A stretch of DNA of 64,000 nt from Cystobacter fuscus DSM 2262 (GCF_000335475.2 NZ_ANAH02000004.1:124001-188000); one strand, 5' to 3'; shown: positions 24,191 to 33,188, counted from the first letter of the stretch. Notes: generated by a model not told the origin, from the sequence alone. Program-made: numbers and translations.

Positions 24191-25097
24191 GCACAACCCG
24201 CGGCGGGAAGGAGAAAGGCGGAAAGGGCGCCGCGAAATCCCCCCGCCCCCAGCGAGCCGCCGCCTCTCGGAACGCCGCGACGAAGCCACGGTACTGCTCA
24301 CGCAACTCCCGCAGGGCCTGGCGCGTGGAGGCATGCCCCAGAGGTCGCGGGCTGCGCTTGAGGTGCTCAGGCCGGGTATGCGGGTGCTGGGCCCTCACCG
24401 CTCTCGCCCCGAGGACGGGCTTGTTCCTCGCGCGCGCCTCTACCTCCACTTCCTCCACCAGTGCCCGCACCGCACGCTGCCTCTCTTCCTCCCCCAGTCC
24501 CTTCCAGCACGGCAGGGGCGCTACTTCCAACTCCACCGGCTCGGCCCATTCCTCGGCGAAGCGCCCCTCCCCCACTGCCAGCTCCTCGCTTCCCCGTTTG
24601 CTCCAGCGCTTCGTCCAGTTGAACCACCGGAACAGCCGCCGCGCCGGCCCCAGCAATTGCGGCAGACACGTCAGGCCCGGCCACTCGGCGCTCCTCTCCA
24701 CCAGCCCCTCCTTCACCCCGTGGGCCAGTACGTAGCGCAGCCGGCCCACCAGCGCCGTGTCGTCCAACACCGGCTCCGCCGAGTACCGCCTCTCCCAGAA
24801 GCCGCCGCTCCAGTCCACCAGCCTCCCCACCTTCTTGGACAGGTTGGCTCTCAGGTACTGCATGAAGGAGGCGAGCGCGGCTCCCCGCGCCCACACCAGC
24901 AGGTGGAAGTGGTTGGAAGCGAAGGTGAACGCGTGCAGCCGGACGGTGCCCGCGCTCTGTTGGACGGCTCGCGCCAGTACGCCTCCCACCACCTCGTTCA
25001 TCTCCGCGCTGGGACGCAGCAACAGCCGTCCCTGGTAGCACCTGGACGTGACGAAATAGAGACCCTCCTCCTGGAACATCCTCAACGGCCAGCCCAT
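24165..25097 (-). CDS. REP-associated tyrosine transposase (RAYT, Y1/HUH family)
   Basis: A 310-residue transposase of the IS200/REP-associated class. MFQEEGLYFVTSRCYQG opens the domain. The HUH motif is ASNHFHLLVWAR (H63, H65) and the catalytic tyrosine follows in FMQYLRANLSKKVGRL (Y81). GGFWERRYSAEPVLDD is the usual block after it. Such enzymes cut single-stranded palindromes and may spread REP elements. The C-terminal 150 residues are a basic extension. Start ATG 25097 has GGGGGAGG upstream. The 3' end carries the GGTGTC palindrome. A broken HEAT-gene copy starts 55 bp upstream, and a decayed transposase copy lies at 14418. Confidence 0.82.
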   Translation of the reverse strand: MGWPLRMFQEEGLYFVTSRCYQGRLLLRPSAEMNEVVGGVLARAVQQSAGTVRLHAFTFASNHFHLLVWARGAALASFMQYLRANLSKKVGRLVDWSGGFWERRYSAEPVLDDTALVGRLRYVLAHGVKEGLVERSAEWPGLTCLPQLLGPARRLFRWFNWTKRWSKRGSEELAVGEGRFAEEWAEPVELEVAPLPCWKGLGEEERQRAVRALVEEVEVEARARNKPVLGARAVRAQHPHTRPEHLKRSPRPLGHASTRQALRELREQYRGFVAAFREAAARWGRGDFAAPFPPFSFPPRVVPERVARVL

Positions 25098-25152
25098 CCC
25101 CCTCCCCCCGCGTGCACTCCGCCCGGCCAGATGCACCCCGTGGGCCAACTCC

Positions 25153-25694
25153 AAAAGGAGCAGTGGCGGTCAGAACTGGTCGACGCCTTCCGCTGGGAGG
25201 ATGAGGAGAGGGCACGGCATTTGGTGGCGACGCTCGGCAAGGCACGGTCTCGCGAAGCCAGGGCCACACTGGAAGAGATGCTTGAGTCTCCCGATGGGAA
25301 GGTACGTCAGGCCGCGGTCTTCGCGCTGGGAGAACTGGGAGGCCCGGCGAGCACCAGACGCCTGGAACAGCAACTCGTTGTAGAAGAGACTCGGGGCGAC
25401 CACGACGGCTCGGCAGTGGTGCAAGTCATCACCCAGGCGCTCGGACAAATCAAGAGCGCCAGCGCAAGGGCAGCCCTCGTGCGAAAGCTGAATCGCATAG
25501 CTACGGGCGGGCCCGACCAGACCGATGTGAATGATCTGGCCTACGCACTCTGGCACAAGCGTCACCCGGACCTGATACCCGCCGTTCGCGGTGCCGTTCA
25601 ACGAATTGCCTTACCAACCTCCAGGGCTCTGCATGCCCTTCTGCGTCTGCTGGAGAGTTCTCCCGAGGAGTTGAGCGCGTGGGTCGAGGACAGG
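25153..25694 (+). pseudogene. HEAT-repeat gene, 542-bp truncated duplicate
   Basis: A nearly identical, gap-free copy of 7096-7637. It lacks the start codon and the last 140 codons of the parent. Only a few substitutions are seen by eye (for example GGCTGCGG to GGCCGCGG and GACGAGC to GGCGAGC), so the duplication is recent. The upstream boundary abuts the RAYT 5' flank and the downstream boundary abuts LysR-like remnants. Confidence 0.85.
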
Positions 25695-25845
25695 CGAGGA
25701 GCCGGAGTCCCTCGATCGCGGGGTTCTGCGTGTACCAGTTGTGCGAACGCAGCCGCTCGATCGCCCCGTCGACCAGCGAGGACGAGCCTGATGTCTTGTA
25801 GTCGGCGTCGCACAGCGCGGTCTTCCCGAAGACGAGCTCCTCCGA

Positions 25846-26130
25846 AGGCTGCGCAAGAATCTGCCGGAGCTCGAGGTCGCGCTGGCGGTGGAGCACACGT
25901 ACTCTCCCGTCGCGGCGCTCGAGGCCGGGGAGATCGACGTCGCGCTCGTCACGACGTCGGTGGTCCCACGCGGCAGACTCGAGGAGCGTCAGATCTTCTC
26001 CGATGAGGTCGTGTCGGGACCGCTCCGCCGACCCTGGCGCCTCGCGTGGCGGTGGGAGGTCGATGACGCCGCGCTCGGCCTCCTGTCCGCGCTCGAGGCC
26101 ACGGCGCCCCGAGCGCTTCTGGCTGGCTGA
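25846..26130 (+). pseudogene. LysR-family regulator, 3' fragment with internal deletion
   Basis: The frame reads LRRLRKNLPELEVALAVEHT and AALEAGEIDVALVTTSVVPR from the LysR effector domain, then a short tail WRWEVDDAALGLLSALEATA typical of a LysR C-terminus, with the second lobe missing. Between 25695 and 25845 no clear gene is seen; the minus strand reads SSLVDGAIERLRSHNWYTQN followed by PAIEGLRLLA, possibly the end of another lost gene. Confidence 0.6.
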
Positions 26131-26205
26131 GGAGCGGAAATCCGGCCCACGGTGACCAGGGGGGAAGGGGACGGAATGTGTTGAAGGCGAGAATGCGTTG
26201 CGTTT

Positions 26206-26220
26206 TAGACCAGTGGTCTA
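26206..26220. promoter_or_regulatory. TetR-type operator
   Basis: TAGACCAGTGGTCTA is a perfect 15-bp palindrome (7-bp arms) ending 12 bp before the ATG of the TetR gene. A weaker related palindrome, ACCATTGGT, follows at once. The pair overlaps the probable promoter, so autoregulation is likely. Confidence 0.65.
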
Positions 26221-26232
26221 TACCATTGGTCC

Positions 26233-26850
26233 ATGCCCCTCGAACGGTTCTACAAACTTCCCGAGGCCCGGCGCGCCGAGCTGCTGCGCATCGCGCTCCA
26301 TGAGTTCACGGAGAAGGGAATCGAGGGGGCCTCGCTCAATGCGATCCTCGCGAAGGCGGGCCTGAGCAAGGGGGCCTACTACTATTACTTCGTGGACAAG
26401 GAGGACCTCTTCACGGCCGTCGCGGAGGACATGTACGACCGCCTGGAGGCGCAGCTTCCGCCGCTTCTGCCCCAGCAGCCGGTGAGTGCCGAGGAATTCT
26501 GGCCGAGCCTGGAGCAGACCTTCTCGGCCTGGCTGGTGGCGGCTTCCAAATTCCCCGAGTTGCTCGGCGCGTTCCGTCAGCTCAGCCAGCAATTGCGCGC
26601 GAGCCCGAGGTTGGCCCCGATGCTGCGTCGTCGGCAGGAGGAGCAGTTCCGCTCGGTCATCCAGTTGGGCCGCAAGCTCGGTTGCGTGCGCACGGATCTC
26701 CCGGTCGAGCTCCTGGTCTCGCTGATGGTGGTGAGCGACTCCGTGCTCGACGAGGCGCTCGTCGCCAGCCGCAAGACGTTGAGCGAGGCCGTCGTGCGCA
26801 AGCACGCGCGGGTGGTGTTCGACACCTATCAGCGCCTGCTGTGCCCTTGA
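26233..26850 (+). CDS. TetR/AcrR-family transcriptional regulator
   Basis: A 205-residue repressor. The N-terminal helix-turn-helix is ALHEFTEKGIEGASLNAILA with KAGLSKGAYYYYFVDKEDLF, the classical TetR signature. A helical ligand-binding domain follows. The gene is 50 bp upstream of an FAD monooxygenase and probably controls it together with itself through the operator at 26206. The monooxygenase may modify the inducing compound, as in TetR-TetX type pairs (inference). Confidence 0.88.
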   Translation: MPLERFYKLPEARRAELLRIALHEFTEKGIEGASLNAILAKAGLSKGAYYYYFVDKEDLFTAVAEDMYDRLEAQLPPLLPQQPVSAEEFWPSLEQTFSAWLVAASKFPELLGAFRQLSQQLRASPRLAPMLRRRQEEQFRSVIQLGRKLGCVRTDLPVELLVSLMVVSDSVLDEALVASRKTLSEAVVRKHARVVFDTYQRLLCP

Positions 26851-26900
26851 GTGCAGTGTGTGCGCCGAAACCGCGCACTCGAACCGAAGGAGGAATGAAC

Positions 26901-28067
26901 ATGAAGGTGCTCATCTCGGGAGGTGGAATTGGCGGCTTCGCCCTCGCGCGGCTTCTCCGCGACGCGGGCCATGACTGCCTGGTGATCGAGCGGGCGCGCG
27001 AATTCCGGCCGCTGGGCCACTTCGTTGCGCTGAAGGCCGAGGGCGTGGCCATGCTCGACCGGCTTGGGGTGCGCGAGGAGTGCGAGGCCCGTGCGCTTCC
27101 GCTCTCGGGCCGGGTGCGGTTCCGCACACCGGGAGGGCAGCTCCTCCGCGCCGAGCACCTGGCCGCCTTGAACGCGGGATTGGGGGGGTTCCTCCCGATC
27201 CGGCGGGCCGATCTCCACGATGTGCTCCACCGGCGCGTGCGGGACGACGTCGACGTCCGCTTTGGGACCGAGGTCACCGATTTCCGCGAGGAGGCCGGGT
27301 GTGTGACCGTGACGCTCTCCGATGGCCGCGAGGAGTGGGGAGACGTGCTGATTGGCGCCGATGGAGTCCACTCGAAGCTGCGCAAGCGGCTCTTCGGCGA
27401 GAGCGGAGAGCACCTGCTCGGAGGCAGCTACGTCGCCATCGACATCGAGGTGGCGCATGAACTCGAGTTAGGGGATATCTCGGCGTATCTCGGCCGCGGC
27501 AAGATGGTGGCGATGGTCCCGAGCGCACCGGGGCGCCTCTCGGTGATCGTGTACCACGGCGGGGAGAGCCTCCGGCCGAAGCTCCGGGGGGCCACCGCCA
27601 CGCGAGCGTTCTTCGCCCGTGAGTACAACGCATTCGCACCGGAGGTGCGCACCGCCTTCGCGAGGATCGACGACCAGAGCTTCGTGTTCGTCGACGACAT
27701 CAAGATGATCTGCCTCGACTCCATCGTGCGCGGGAGGGTCGGCCTGCTGGGTGACGCCGCCGCGTGCCCCACGTTCCTGTCGGGGATGGGGAGTGCCTTC
27801 GCGCTCCAGAGCGCCGCCGTGTTGACCGAGGCGCTGAGCACCACCTCCGACGCCCAGGCCGCGCTCGCTACCTACTCGGCCCGCGTGCAACCCATCGCCG
27901 AGCGGCTCCAGCGCAATGCCCGGTGGATCGGGTCGATGATCCTCGGACGGAACCGGGCGGTGGTGGCGGTTCGCGATTCCTTCCTCGCGCTCACGCCTCG
28001 TGGCTGGATGATGGAGGGGATGCGAAGCTTCTACAGCGCGCGCCGCGAGGGCGCTCGGGCCGCGTGA
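26901..28067 (+). CDS. FAD-dependent monooxygenase (PHBH/TetX-like)
   Basis: A 388-residue class A flavin monooxygenase. The FAD-binding GxGxxG motif is at the N-terminus (KVLISGGGIGGFALARLLRD), the DG motif is LIGADGVHSKLRKRLF, and the second FAD motif is GLLGDAAACPTFLSGMGSAF. These enzymes hydroxylate aromatic substrates or drugs with NAD(P)H and O2. ATG 26901 was chosen because AAGGAGG lies 7 bases upstream; ATG 26895 is too close to it. It is co-oriented with the TetR gene and separated by 50 bp, so the two form a small inducible unit. Confidence 0.86.
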   Translation: MKVLISGGGIGGFALARLLRDAGHDCLVIERAREFRPLGHFVALKAEGVAMLDRLGVREECEARALPLSGRVRFRTPGGQLLRAEHLAALNAGLGGFLPIRRADLHDVLHRRVRDDVDVRFGTEVTDFREEAGCVTVTLSDGREEWGDVLIGADGVHSKLRKRLFGESGEHLLGGSYVAIDIEVAHELELGDISAYLGRGKMVAMVPSAPGRLSVIVYHGGESLRPKLRGATATRAFFAREYNAFAPEVRTAFARIDDQSFVFVDDIKMICLDSIVRGRVGLLGDAAACPTFLSGMGSAFALQSAAVLTEALSTTSDAQAALATYSARVQPIAERLQRNARWIGSMILGRNRAVVAVRDSFLALTPRGWMMEGMRSFYSARREGARAA

Positions 28068-28116
28068 CGTGGCTTCCCGGCTCGAGTGGGAGTGAGCAGG
28101 CGAGTGGCAGATCATC

Positions 28117-28503
28117 ATGCACCATGGGTCTGCGTACGCCCTCGACACGACCAGGCTGGAGGGACCACCTGCCAACACCAGCAAAGGGAAGTGGGCGCGG
28201 TTCTATTGGGCATTGCGCTATGGGACCTATGTCTACAACAGGTTCGCGGATGCCAACCCGCGTCTGCCACCGACCGCTGTAGGCCTCAAGTTCGCGGAAC
28301 GGCTCCATCTACGGGCCGCTCCTCGTCGCCGACAGCCTGCTCGGGTATGCCCAGAGCGCCTGGGGGCTATCCATTGAAACGACCATGTTCGGTGGTTTTC
28401 CGGATTGGTTGGATATGCTGCTGCTGGTGCTGAATTGGCTCCTCTGTTCGCTCTTCTACTTTGGCGTGTGGAAGCTGGTGACGCGTGCCCGCGCCCGGGG
28501 CTG
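28117..28503 (+). pseudogene. Frameshifted membrane-protein gene
   Basis: From ATG 28117 the frame reads GKWARFYWALRYGTYVYNRF, then loses sense near 28290. A +1 frame continues GPLLVADSLLGYAQSAWGLS and ends WLDMLLLVLNWLLCSLFYFG, then VWKLVTRARARG and a stop at 28501. Together they describe one small membrane protein broken by a frameshift. Its last 33 codons recur at 52399-52494. Family unknown. Confidence 0.55.
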
Positions 28504-28680
28504 AGCCGTCAGTGGGCCTGATCCGTTGCGCCGCCGCGCGGGCGTCAGGAACACCGCCACGAGCAGCGCGCGGCCCATGAGCGCCCCCTGCCCCGAGCCC
28601 AGCCCCCATCAGGATGAAACACGCCGAGCAGCCCCATCAGCCACACCAGCGCCACGTAGAAGACAACGGGCGCTCGACCC
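28504..28680 (-). pseudogene. Rearranged remnant of Mrp antiporter genes (mnhG and mnhF pieces)
   Basis: The segment is a mosaic of pieces of 52495-53240. It has the flank TGAGCCGTCAGTGGGCCTGA, then GCGCCGCCGCGCGGGCG and TCAGGAACACCGCCACGAGC from the mnhG 3' half, then ACGCCGAGCAGCCCCATCAG from the mnhF 5' half. Internal stretches are deleted at least three times. No product is possible. It shows that the membrane gene end and the mnh operon were adjacent in both copies. Confidence 0.75.
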
Positions 28681-28710
28681 CACGGCCGAGCACCCCCGTG
28701 CATCAAGGCC

Positions 28711-30963
28711 TCACTGGGTGAGCTTCACCACGTCCACCCCGGGGCGGTTCCACTGCACGCCCGAGGGGGTGGTGATGTTCATGGTCGCCCTGCCGCTGGT
28801 GCCGCCCGAGGGAATCTGCAGCGACAACGTGCCCACGTCCCGCGCGCTCGGGGGCCCGACGTACGTGCAGCCCGGACAGAGTCCAGGGCCACTCATCCAG
28901 TTCAAGCTCATGCTCACCGACGACCCGGGCCTGGTGCCGCCCATCACCCAGCGCGGCTGCGAACCTTCGTAGAACGTCACCGTCGCGTCGTAGTCACTGG
29001 TCTGCTCGTTGATCTGCAGCCCCCAGCCCGAGAGCGTCGGCTCGTACCAGGAACCGGTGCGACCCGCTCCGCCAGCCTGGTACACGAAGTGCTCACTGCC
29101 CGAGATGCCATTCACGGAGTACGAGAACATCGCCGACGTGGCGGAGTAGAAGCGCAAGCTCAGGGAGCCAACGACGGTGAGGGAGTTGGACGAACCATTC
29201 CACGTCGAGAGGTAGAGCGGCGCCGACCAGGAGCCATTGCTCACCTGGGCGATGGCGCTGGTGTACCAGATCGGCTCGCCCTTCGGAGTGTACGTATACC
29301 AACCCACCAGATACCCGCCGTCGGGCGCGCGCAGGAGGTCGATGCTATTGCCGGAGCGCGCGGGGTTGTACCAGGACCCCTTCTGCGGCGTGACGTTCGT
29401 GCTGTAGACGGCGACGGGGACGGACCATTGGCCTTCCTGTCCATCGTCGTCCGTGGCACGCGCGACGATGCGGCGTCCGGTGCCCGGCTGCAGCGTGGCG
29501 GTGATGAACGCACCCGAGCCGAGATACGCCCCCGTCTCGGTGTACCAACGGATGCGTGCGCTGATGTTGCCACTCTCGGCATCGGTCGCGGTTCCCCTGA
29601 GGGTCACCACGCTGGAGACGCTCGCGTTGCGCCCGGGAGAGGTGATGAGCACCCGCGGCACGCTGCCCGGCGCCGTCGCACGGAAGTTGGCGAAGGAGGG
29701 GGTTTGATCCCTCGCCACCCGCGCGTTGTCGTGCGTCGCATCGCCCGTGGGGTAACCGTTGACGAAGACCGAGGGGCTCGAGAAGTAGCCCGTGCGCCTG
29801 CAGATCGCCTCCGGGCCCGCCCCGCCCGAGGGGCAGAGATCGGAATTCATCACGGTGGCCGCGACGCCCCCCGGCATGGAAGGCGCCGGGTACGTCCTCC
29901 CCGCCGCCCACGGGAAGCTCGGGTACGGCTTGCGGCCCAGCTCCGCGGCGTTGTGGAACATGCCGAAGTTGTGGCCCAGTTCATGCGCGAACGTGAAGTC
30001 ACCCAGGCCACAATGGGCGCGCTGCACGGAGAACGCGCGGCCATTGAACGGCCGATTGTCGACATCATCGTAGCCACGCGAGTCGATGCGGCTGGCGACG
30101 CCGCACACGTACGGCCGCACCGGAGCCGTCGGCATCGGCAGATAGAGCGCCACCATGTCGGCGCCCGCCGCATTGCGCAGCTCGCTCACCTCCGGGGGCT
30201 GCGCTTTGAGCCATTGGAGCGCCGCGGGTTCTCGCTCTTCGTACTGCAGGCCATCATAGGTCCTGACGACCCCCTCTGGAGGCTGAGCACCCGTCAACGG
30301 GCCCATGTAGACCAGGCGGTACTGCGCATTGACACCGCTGGCGGTGAAGATCTCGTTCGCGGTGGCGATCGACTGCTGGATGGAGAGCTGAAGCCTGTTC
30401 TCTTCATAGGCGCTGGCGAGGAACTCCTGGGTATAGAAGGCCGCGACGTCGATGTATGCCGTCGCCATCAGGGCCCGCGGCACCTCCGGCAACGGCTCGG
30501 GAAGCGGTTCCACCGGCTCCTGGGCCTGCGCGTCGTCGCCCCGCGCCTCCGGCGCCTGGCCATGGAGGCAGTTCTTGTACTCGAGGCGCTGGAGCTCACG
30601 CAGCTCGCCCACGCCGTGCTCCATCGACATCAGCTCGAAGGCGCGCTCGCCCACGTGCAGCACCGCGCTCAGCGTGCCGTCGTCGTGGACCACCATCAGG
30701 ACGTCTCCCCCCTCGAACTCGCCCGCCCAGGTGAGGCCCAACTCCGAGCGCGAGGAATGAACGAGCGTGGCATCGATGGCCCGCCCATCGGGCAGCGTGA
30801 AGCGCAGACCGGGCGTCTCGAGCCGCACCCCTTCCGGCTTCAGGGCAACCCGCATCACCCCGTCCACCACGTCCCCGGTGGTTTCGTAGAACGGGGCCGT
30901 CTCATTCGTACACGAGGCGAGAACGGCCAGGAAAACCACGGAACACCACGACACACGTCTCAT
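28711..30963 (-). CDS. Secreted zinc metalloprotease (reprolysin/M12-like) lipoprotein
   Basis: A 750-residue precursor. Residues 1-20 are a lipoprotein-type signal (MRRVSWCSVVFLAVLASC). A pro-region of about 150 residues follows, then the catalytic domain with the metzincin zinc motif HELGHNFGMFHN near residue 327. After it come an Ig-like domain (VLITSPGRNASVSSVVTLRG) and two beta-rich repeats starting GSWYNPARSGNSIDLL and GSWYEPTLSGWGLQINEQ, common at the end of myxobacterial secreted enzymes. It probably digests protein outside the cell during predation. ATG 30963 follows GAGGAG by about 9 bases. A long frame on the other strand is a shadow. Confidence 0.85.
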   Translation of the reverse strand: MRRVSWCSVVFLAVLASCTNETAPFYETTGDVVDGVMRVALKPEGVRLETPGLRFTLPDGRAIDATLVHSSRSELGLTWAGEFEGGDVLMVVHDDGTLSAVLHVGERAFELMSMEHGVGELRELQRLEYKNCLHGQAPEARGDDAQAQEPVEPLPEPLPEVPRALMATAYIDVAAFYTQEFLASAYEENRLQLSIQQSIATANEIFTASGVNAQYRLVYMGPLTGAQPPEGVVRTYDGLQYEEREPAALQWLKAQPPEVSELRNAAGADMVALYLPMPTAPVRPYVCGVASRIDSRGYDDVDNRPFNGRAFSVQRAHCGLGDFTFAHELGHNFGMFHNAAELGRKPYPSFPWAAGRTYPAPSMPGGVAATVMNSDLCPSGGAGPEAICRRTGYFSSPSVFVNGYPTGDATHDNARVARDQTPSFANFRATAPGSVPRVLITSPGRNASVSSVVTLRGTATDAESGNISARIRWYTETGAYLGSGAFITATLQPGTGRRIVARATDDDGQEGQWSVPVAVYSTNVTPQKGSWYNPARSGNSIDLLRAPDGGYLVGWYTYTPKGEPIWYTSAIAQVSNGSWSAPLYLSTWNGSSNSLTVVGSLSLRFYSATSAMFSYSVNGISGSEHFVYQAGGAGRTGSWYEPTLSGWGLQINEQTSDYDATVTFYEGSQPRWVMGGTRPGSSVSMSLNWMSGPGLCPGCTYVGPPSARDVGTLSLQIPSGGTSGRATMNITTPSGVQWNRPGVDVVKLTQ

Positions 30964-31325
30964 CGATGCTCTCCTCGCAACGCCTCCAGTTGGATGGCGT
31001 CGCCAAAGCACACATCGTATGAGTAGCAACAATCAGGGTGAAAAGCACCACTCGGCGAGTGCTGGACAAAAACCAGACACATTTTCTCGAGCGCCGGAGG
31101 AGCACCTCCTTCCGGGAGAAGGCCGTCCAGCATCGGTGCCCGGTATCAACGGCCGTGAATTTTGTGACCCAAGGTGCACAGGCCCTGGAGCAGCAAGAAG
31201 GCCAGGCCCAACGCGGTCATGGGGGTGAAAAGGAGCGCTTTCCCAGCTCCTGAGCGAGAAGCGCTCGTCACAGTCGGCGCTTCACGCCCCCCACCTACCC
31301 CGGAGCCCGTGAGCCGCCCGCGCGC
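30964..31325. other. Gene-free stretch between two minus-strand genes
   Basis: No intact gene is visible. The metalloprotease promoter should lie at its left end, where AT-richer sequence (ACACATCGTATGAGTAGCAA) occurs. On the minus strand around 31150-31240 a hydrophobic stretch (LLFTPMTALGLAFLLLQGL) could be a remnant of a membrane protein, but it has no start and no family signal. Confidence 0.4.
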
Positions 31326-32021
31326 CTACGCCCGGGCCGCGCGCAGCTCGGCGGCCCGGAGCTGAATCTGGGCCCGGTCCGCGCTCAGGTCGAGCCCACC
31401 GAAGGAGGACCCGAGGTGCGCCAGGACCTCCTTGGGCGCGATGTCGGGACGCCCCGAGTTGAAGGGCGGCTCGGGCGCGTACTCCGCGATGAGCTGGACG
31501 GCCTGGGCGAACAGCGGGCCGGCCAGCTCCGCCGCGAGCGTCAGCCCGAAGTCGATTCCCGCCGTGACCCCGCCCCCCGTCAGGATGTTGCCGTCACGCA
31601 CCACGCGGGCCGGATCGGGGATGGCGCCAAACTCGGCCAGCAGATCCCTCATGGCCCAGTGGCACGCCGCGCGCTTGCCCTCCAGCAGTCCCGCGGCCGC
31701 GAGCAGCAGTGAACCCGTGCACACGGACGTCACGTAGCGCGCCGAGCCGCCCAACCGCCGGATCGCGGCCATGAAGATCTCGTCGCGGAGCACCGCGGCG
31801 GAGGGTCCCCCTGGCACGCAGAGCACGTCGCAGCGCTCCACGTCCTCCAGGCGGGTCAACGAGGAGAGCGTCAGGGAGCCTTCATGAATGGGCTGCCCGC
31901 CCACGGAGGCGAAGATCAACCGCGCACCGGGGAGCGGGGCCAGCACCGCCTGGGGCCCCATGAAGTCCAGATACGACGTGCCGGGGTACAGCGGGAACAC
32001 GATGTCGAGGGATGCGGCCAT
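31326..32021 (-). CDS. DJ-1/PfpI family protein (isonitrile hydratase-like)
   Basis: A 231-residue protein with the flavodoxin-like DJ-1 fold. The nucleophile-elbow region is VTSVCTGSLLLAAAGLLEGK with the conserved cysteine, followed by ACHWAMRDLLAEFGAI and GGGVTAGIDFGLTLAAEL. The pattern matches InhA-type isonitrile hydratases and related amidase-like proteins, with the catalytic assignment uncertain. It starts at ATG 32021 with AAGGAG eight bases upstream. It is divergent from the GlxA-type regulator, which belongs to the same superfamily and likely controls it. Confidence 0.82.
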   Translation of the reverse strand: MAASLDIVFPLYPGTSYLDFMGPQAVLAPLPGARLIFASVGGQPIHEGSLTLSSLTRLEDVERCDVLCVPGGPSAAVLRDEIFMAAIRRLGGSARYVTSVCTGSLLLAAAGLLEGKRAACHWAMRDLLAEFGAIPDPARVVRDGNILTGGGVTAGIDFGLTLAAELAGPLFAQAVQLIAEYAPEPPFNSGRPDIAPKEVLAHLGSSFGGLDLSADRAQIQLRAAELRAARA

Positions 32022-32108
32022 GTGCGGACTCCTTGTCTGCCTTTGACAGAACGCACTGTCTCGCGTCAGGCTCATGTCCGAAAGGACGTAGTTCCCTCGT
32101 TTTCCGCC

Positions 32109-33101
32109 ATGCCCCGAGACATTGGCTTCTTGCTCTTCCCCATGTTCCAGATCCTGGATTTCACCGGCCCCGTGGCCGTCTTCGAGGAGCCCATGGGCCC
32201 GGAGGTGGCGGGCGCCTACCGGCTGCGCATGCTGTCCGCGGGGGGAGGCCTGGTCACGAGTTCCTCCGGGGTCCAGGTGCAGACGGAGCCGCTCGGGGAG
32301 CCCGCGTTCGACACGCTCGTGGTGGTGGGAGGGCTGGGCACGGCCGCGGCGATGAACTCCCCCGAGGTGGTGGACTTCGTCCGGGCCGCGGCGGCGGCGT
32401 CCCGGCGGGTGGCGAGCATCTGCTCGGGCGCGTGCATCCTGGCCGCCGCGGGCCTGCTGGATGGACGGAGGGCCACCACCCACTGGCGCGTCGCCCCGTA
32501 CCTCAAACGCCTCTTTCCGCGCGTGCGGGTGGACGAGGAGTGCATCTTCATCCAGGACGGGCCCATCTGGACGTCGGCGGGTGTCACCGCGGGCATCGAT
32601 CTCTCGCTCGCCTTGATCGAAGAGGATCTCGGCCTGGAGGTGTCGCGCGCCCGGGCCCGCGACCTGGTGGTCTACCACCGCCGCCCGGGAGGCCAATCCC
32701 AGTTCTCCGCCCTGCTGGAGTTGGAGCCGGCCTCGGATCGGATCCGCCAGGCGCTGACGTTCGCGCGCGAGCACCTGCATGAGCCCCTGAACGTGGAGCG
32801 GCTCGCGGAGGTGGCGTGCCTGAGCGCGCGCCAGTTCGGACGGGCCTTCCTCGCGGAGACGGGACAGACGCCGGCCAAGGCCATCGAGCGGCTGCGCGCC
32901 GAGGCGGCGCGGGTGCGGCTCGAGACGGGCTCCGAGTCCATCGAGCAGGTGGCGGACGCGGTGGGCTTCGCCGATCCCGAGCGAATGCGCCGGGCCTTCG
33001 TGCGGGTTTTCGGACAACCTCCCCAATCCATCCGGCGGATCGCGCGGGAGGCGACGGGTAAAGCACCGGGGGACAAGGCAGCGCAGGGTCGTCCAGGCTG
33101 A
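32109..33101 (+). CDS. GlxA-family AraC-type regulator with DJ-1-like sensor domain
   Basis: A 330-residue regulator. Residues 1-180 are a DJ-1/PfpI-like domain (IGFLLFPMFQILDFTGPVAV; VASICSGACILAAAGLLDGR). The C-terminal 110 residues form an AraC double helix-turn-helix (LNVERLAEVACLSARQFGRA and IEQVADAVGFADPERMRRAF). Such proteins sense small metabolites and activate nearby genes. ATG 32109 is divergent from the DJ-1 gene across 87 bp, so this is a regulator and target made of the same fold. Confidence 0.86.
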   Translation: MPRDIGFLLFPMFQILDFTGPVAVFEEPMGPEVAGAYRLRMLSAGGGLVTSSSGVQVQTEPLGEPAFDTLVVVGGLGTAAAMNSPEVVDFVRAAAAASRRVASICSGACILAAAGLLDGRRATTHWRVAPYLKRLFPRVRVDEECIFIQDGPIWTSAGVTAGIDLSLALIEEDLGLEVSRARARDLVVYHRRPGGQSQFSALLELEPASDRIRQALTFAREHLHEPLNVERLAEVACLSARQFGRAFLAETGQTPAKAIERLRAEAARVRLETGSESIEQVADAVGFADPERMRRAFVRVFGQPPQSIRRIAREATGKAPGDKAAQGRPG

Positions 33102-33188
33102 TCGGGAGCGTCTGCGAACCCGCATGAGAGCGAGCAGCAGTGTCGGGGATTTTGTTCCAACTACTTCGGAAGCGGAGAGGTCTCCGCC

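Noticed and set aside
19658-28067. A biosynthetic gene cluster made of nitroreductase, reductase-like enzyme, monooxygenase and hydrolase
   Set aside because: Genes are in separate regulator-target pairs, partly on different strands, with remnants between them and no core synthase.
29089-31026. Long + strand frame over the M12-like metalloprotease
   Set aside because: Shadow frame; the minus-strand protein has a signal, zinc motif and domains.
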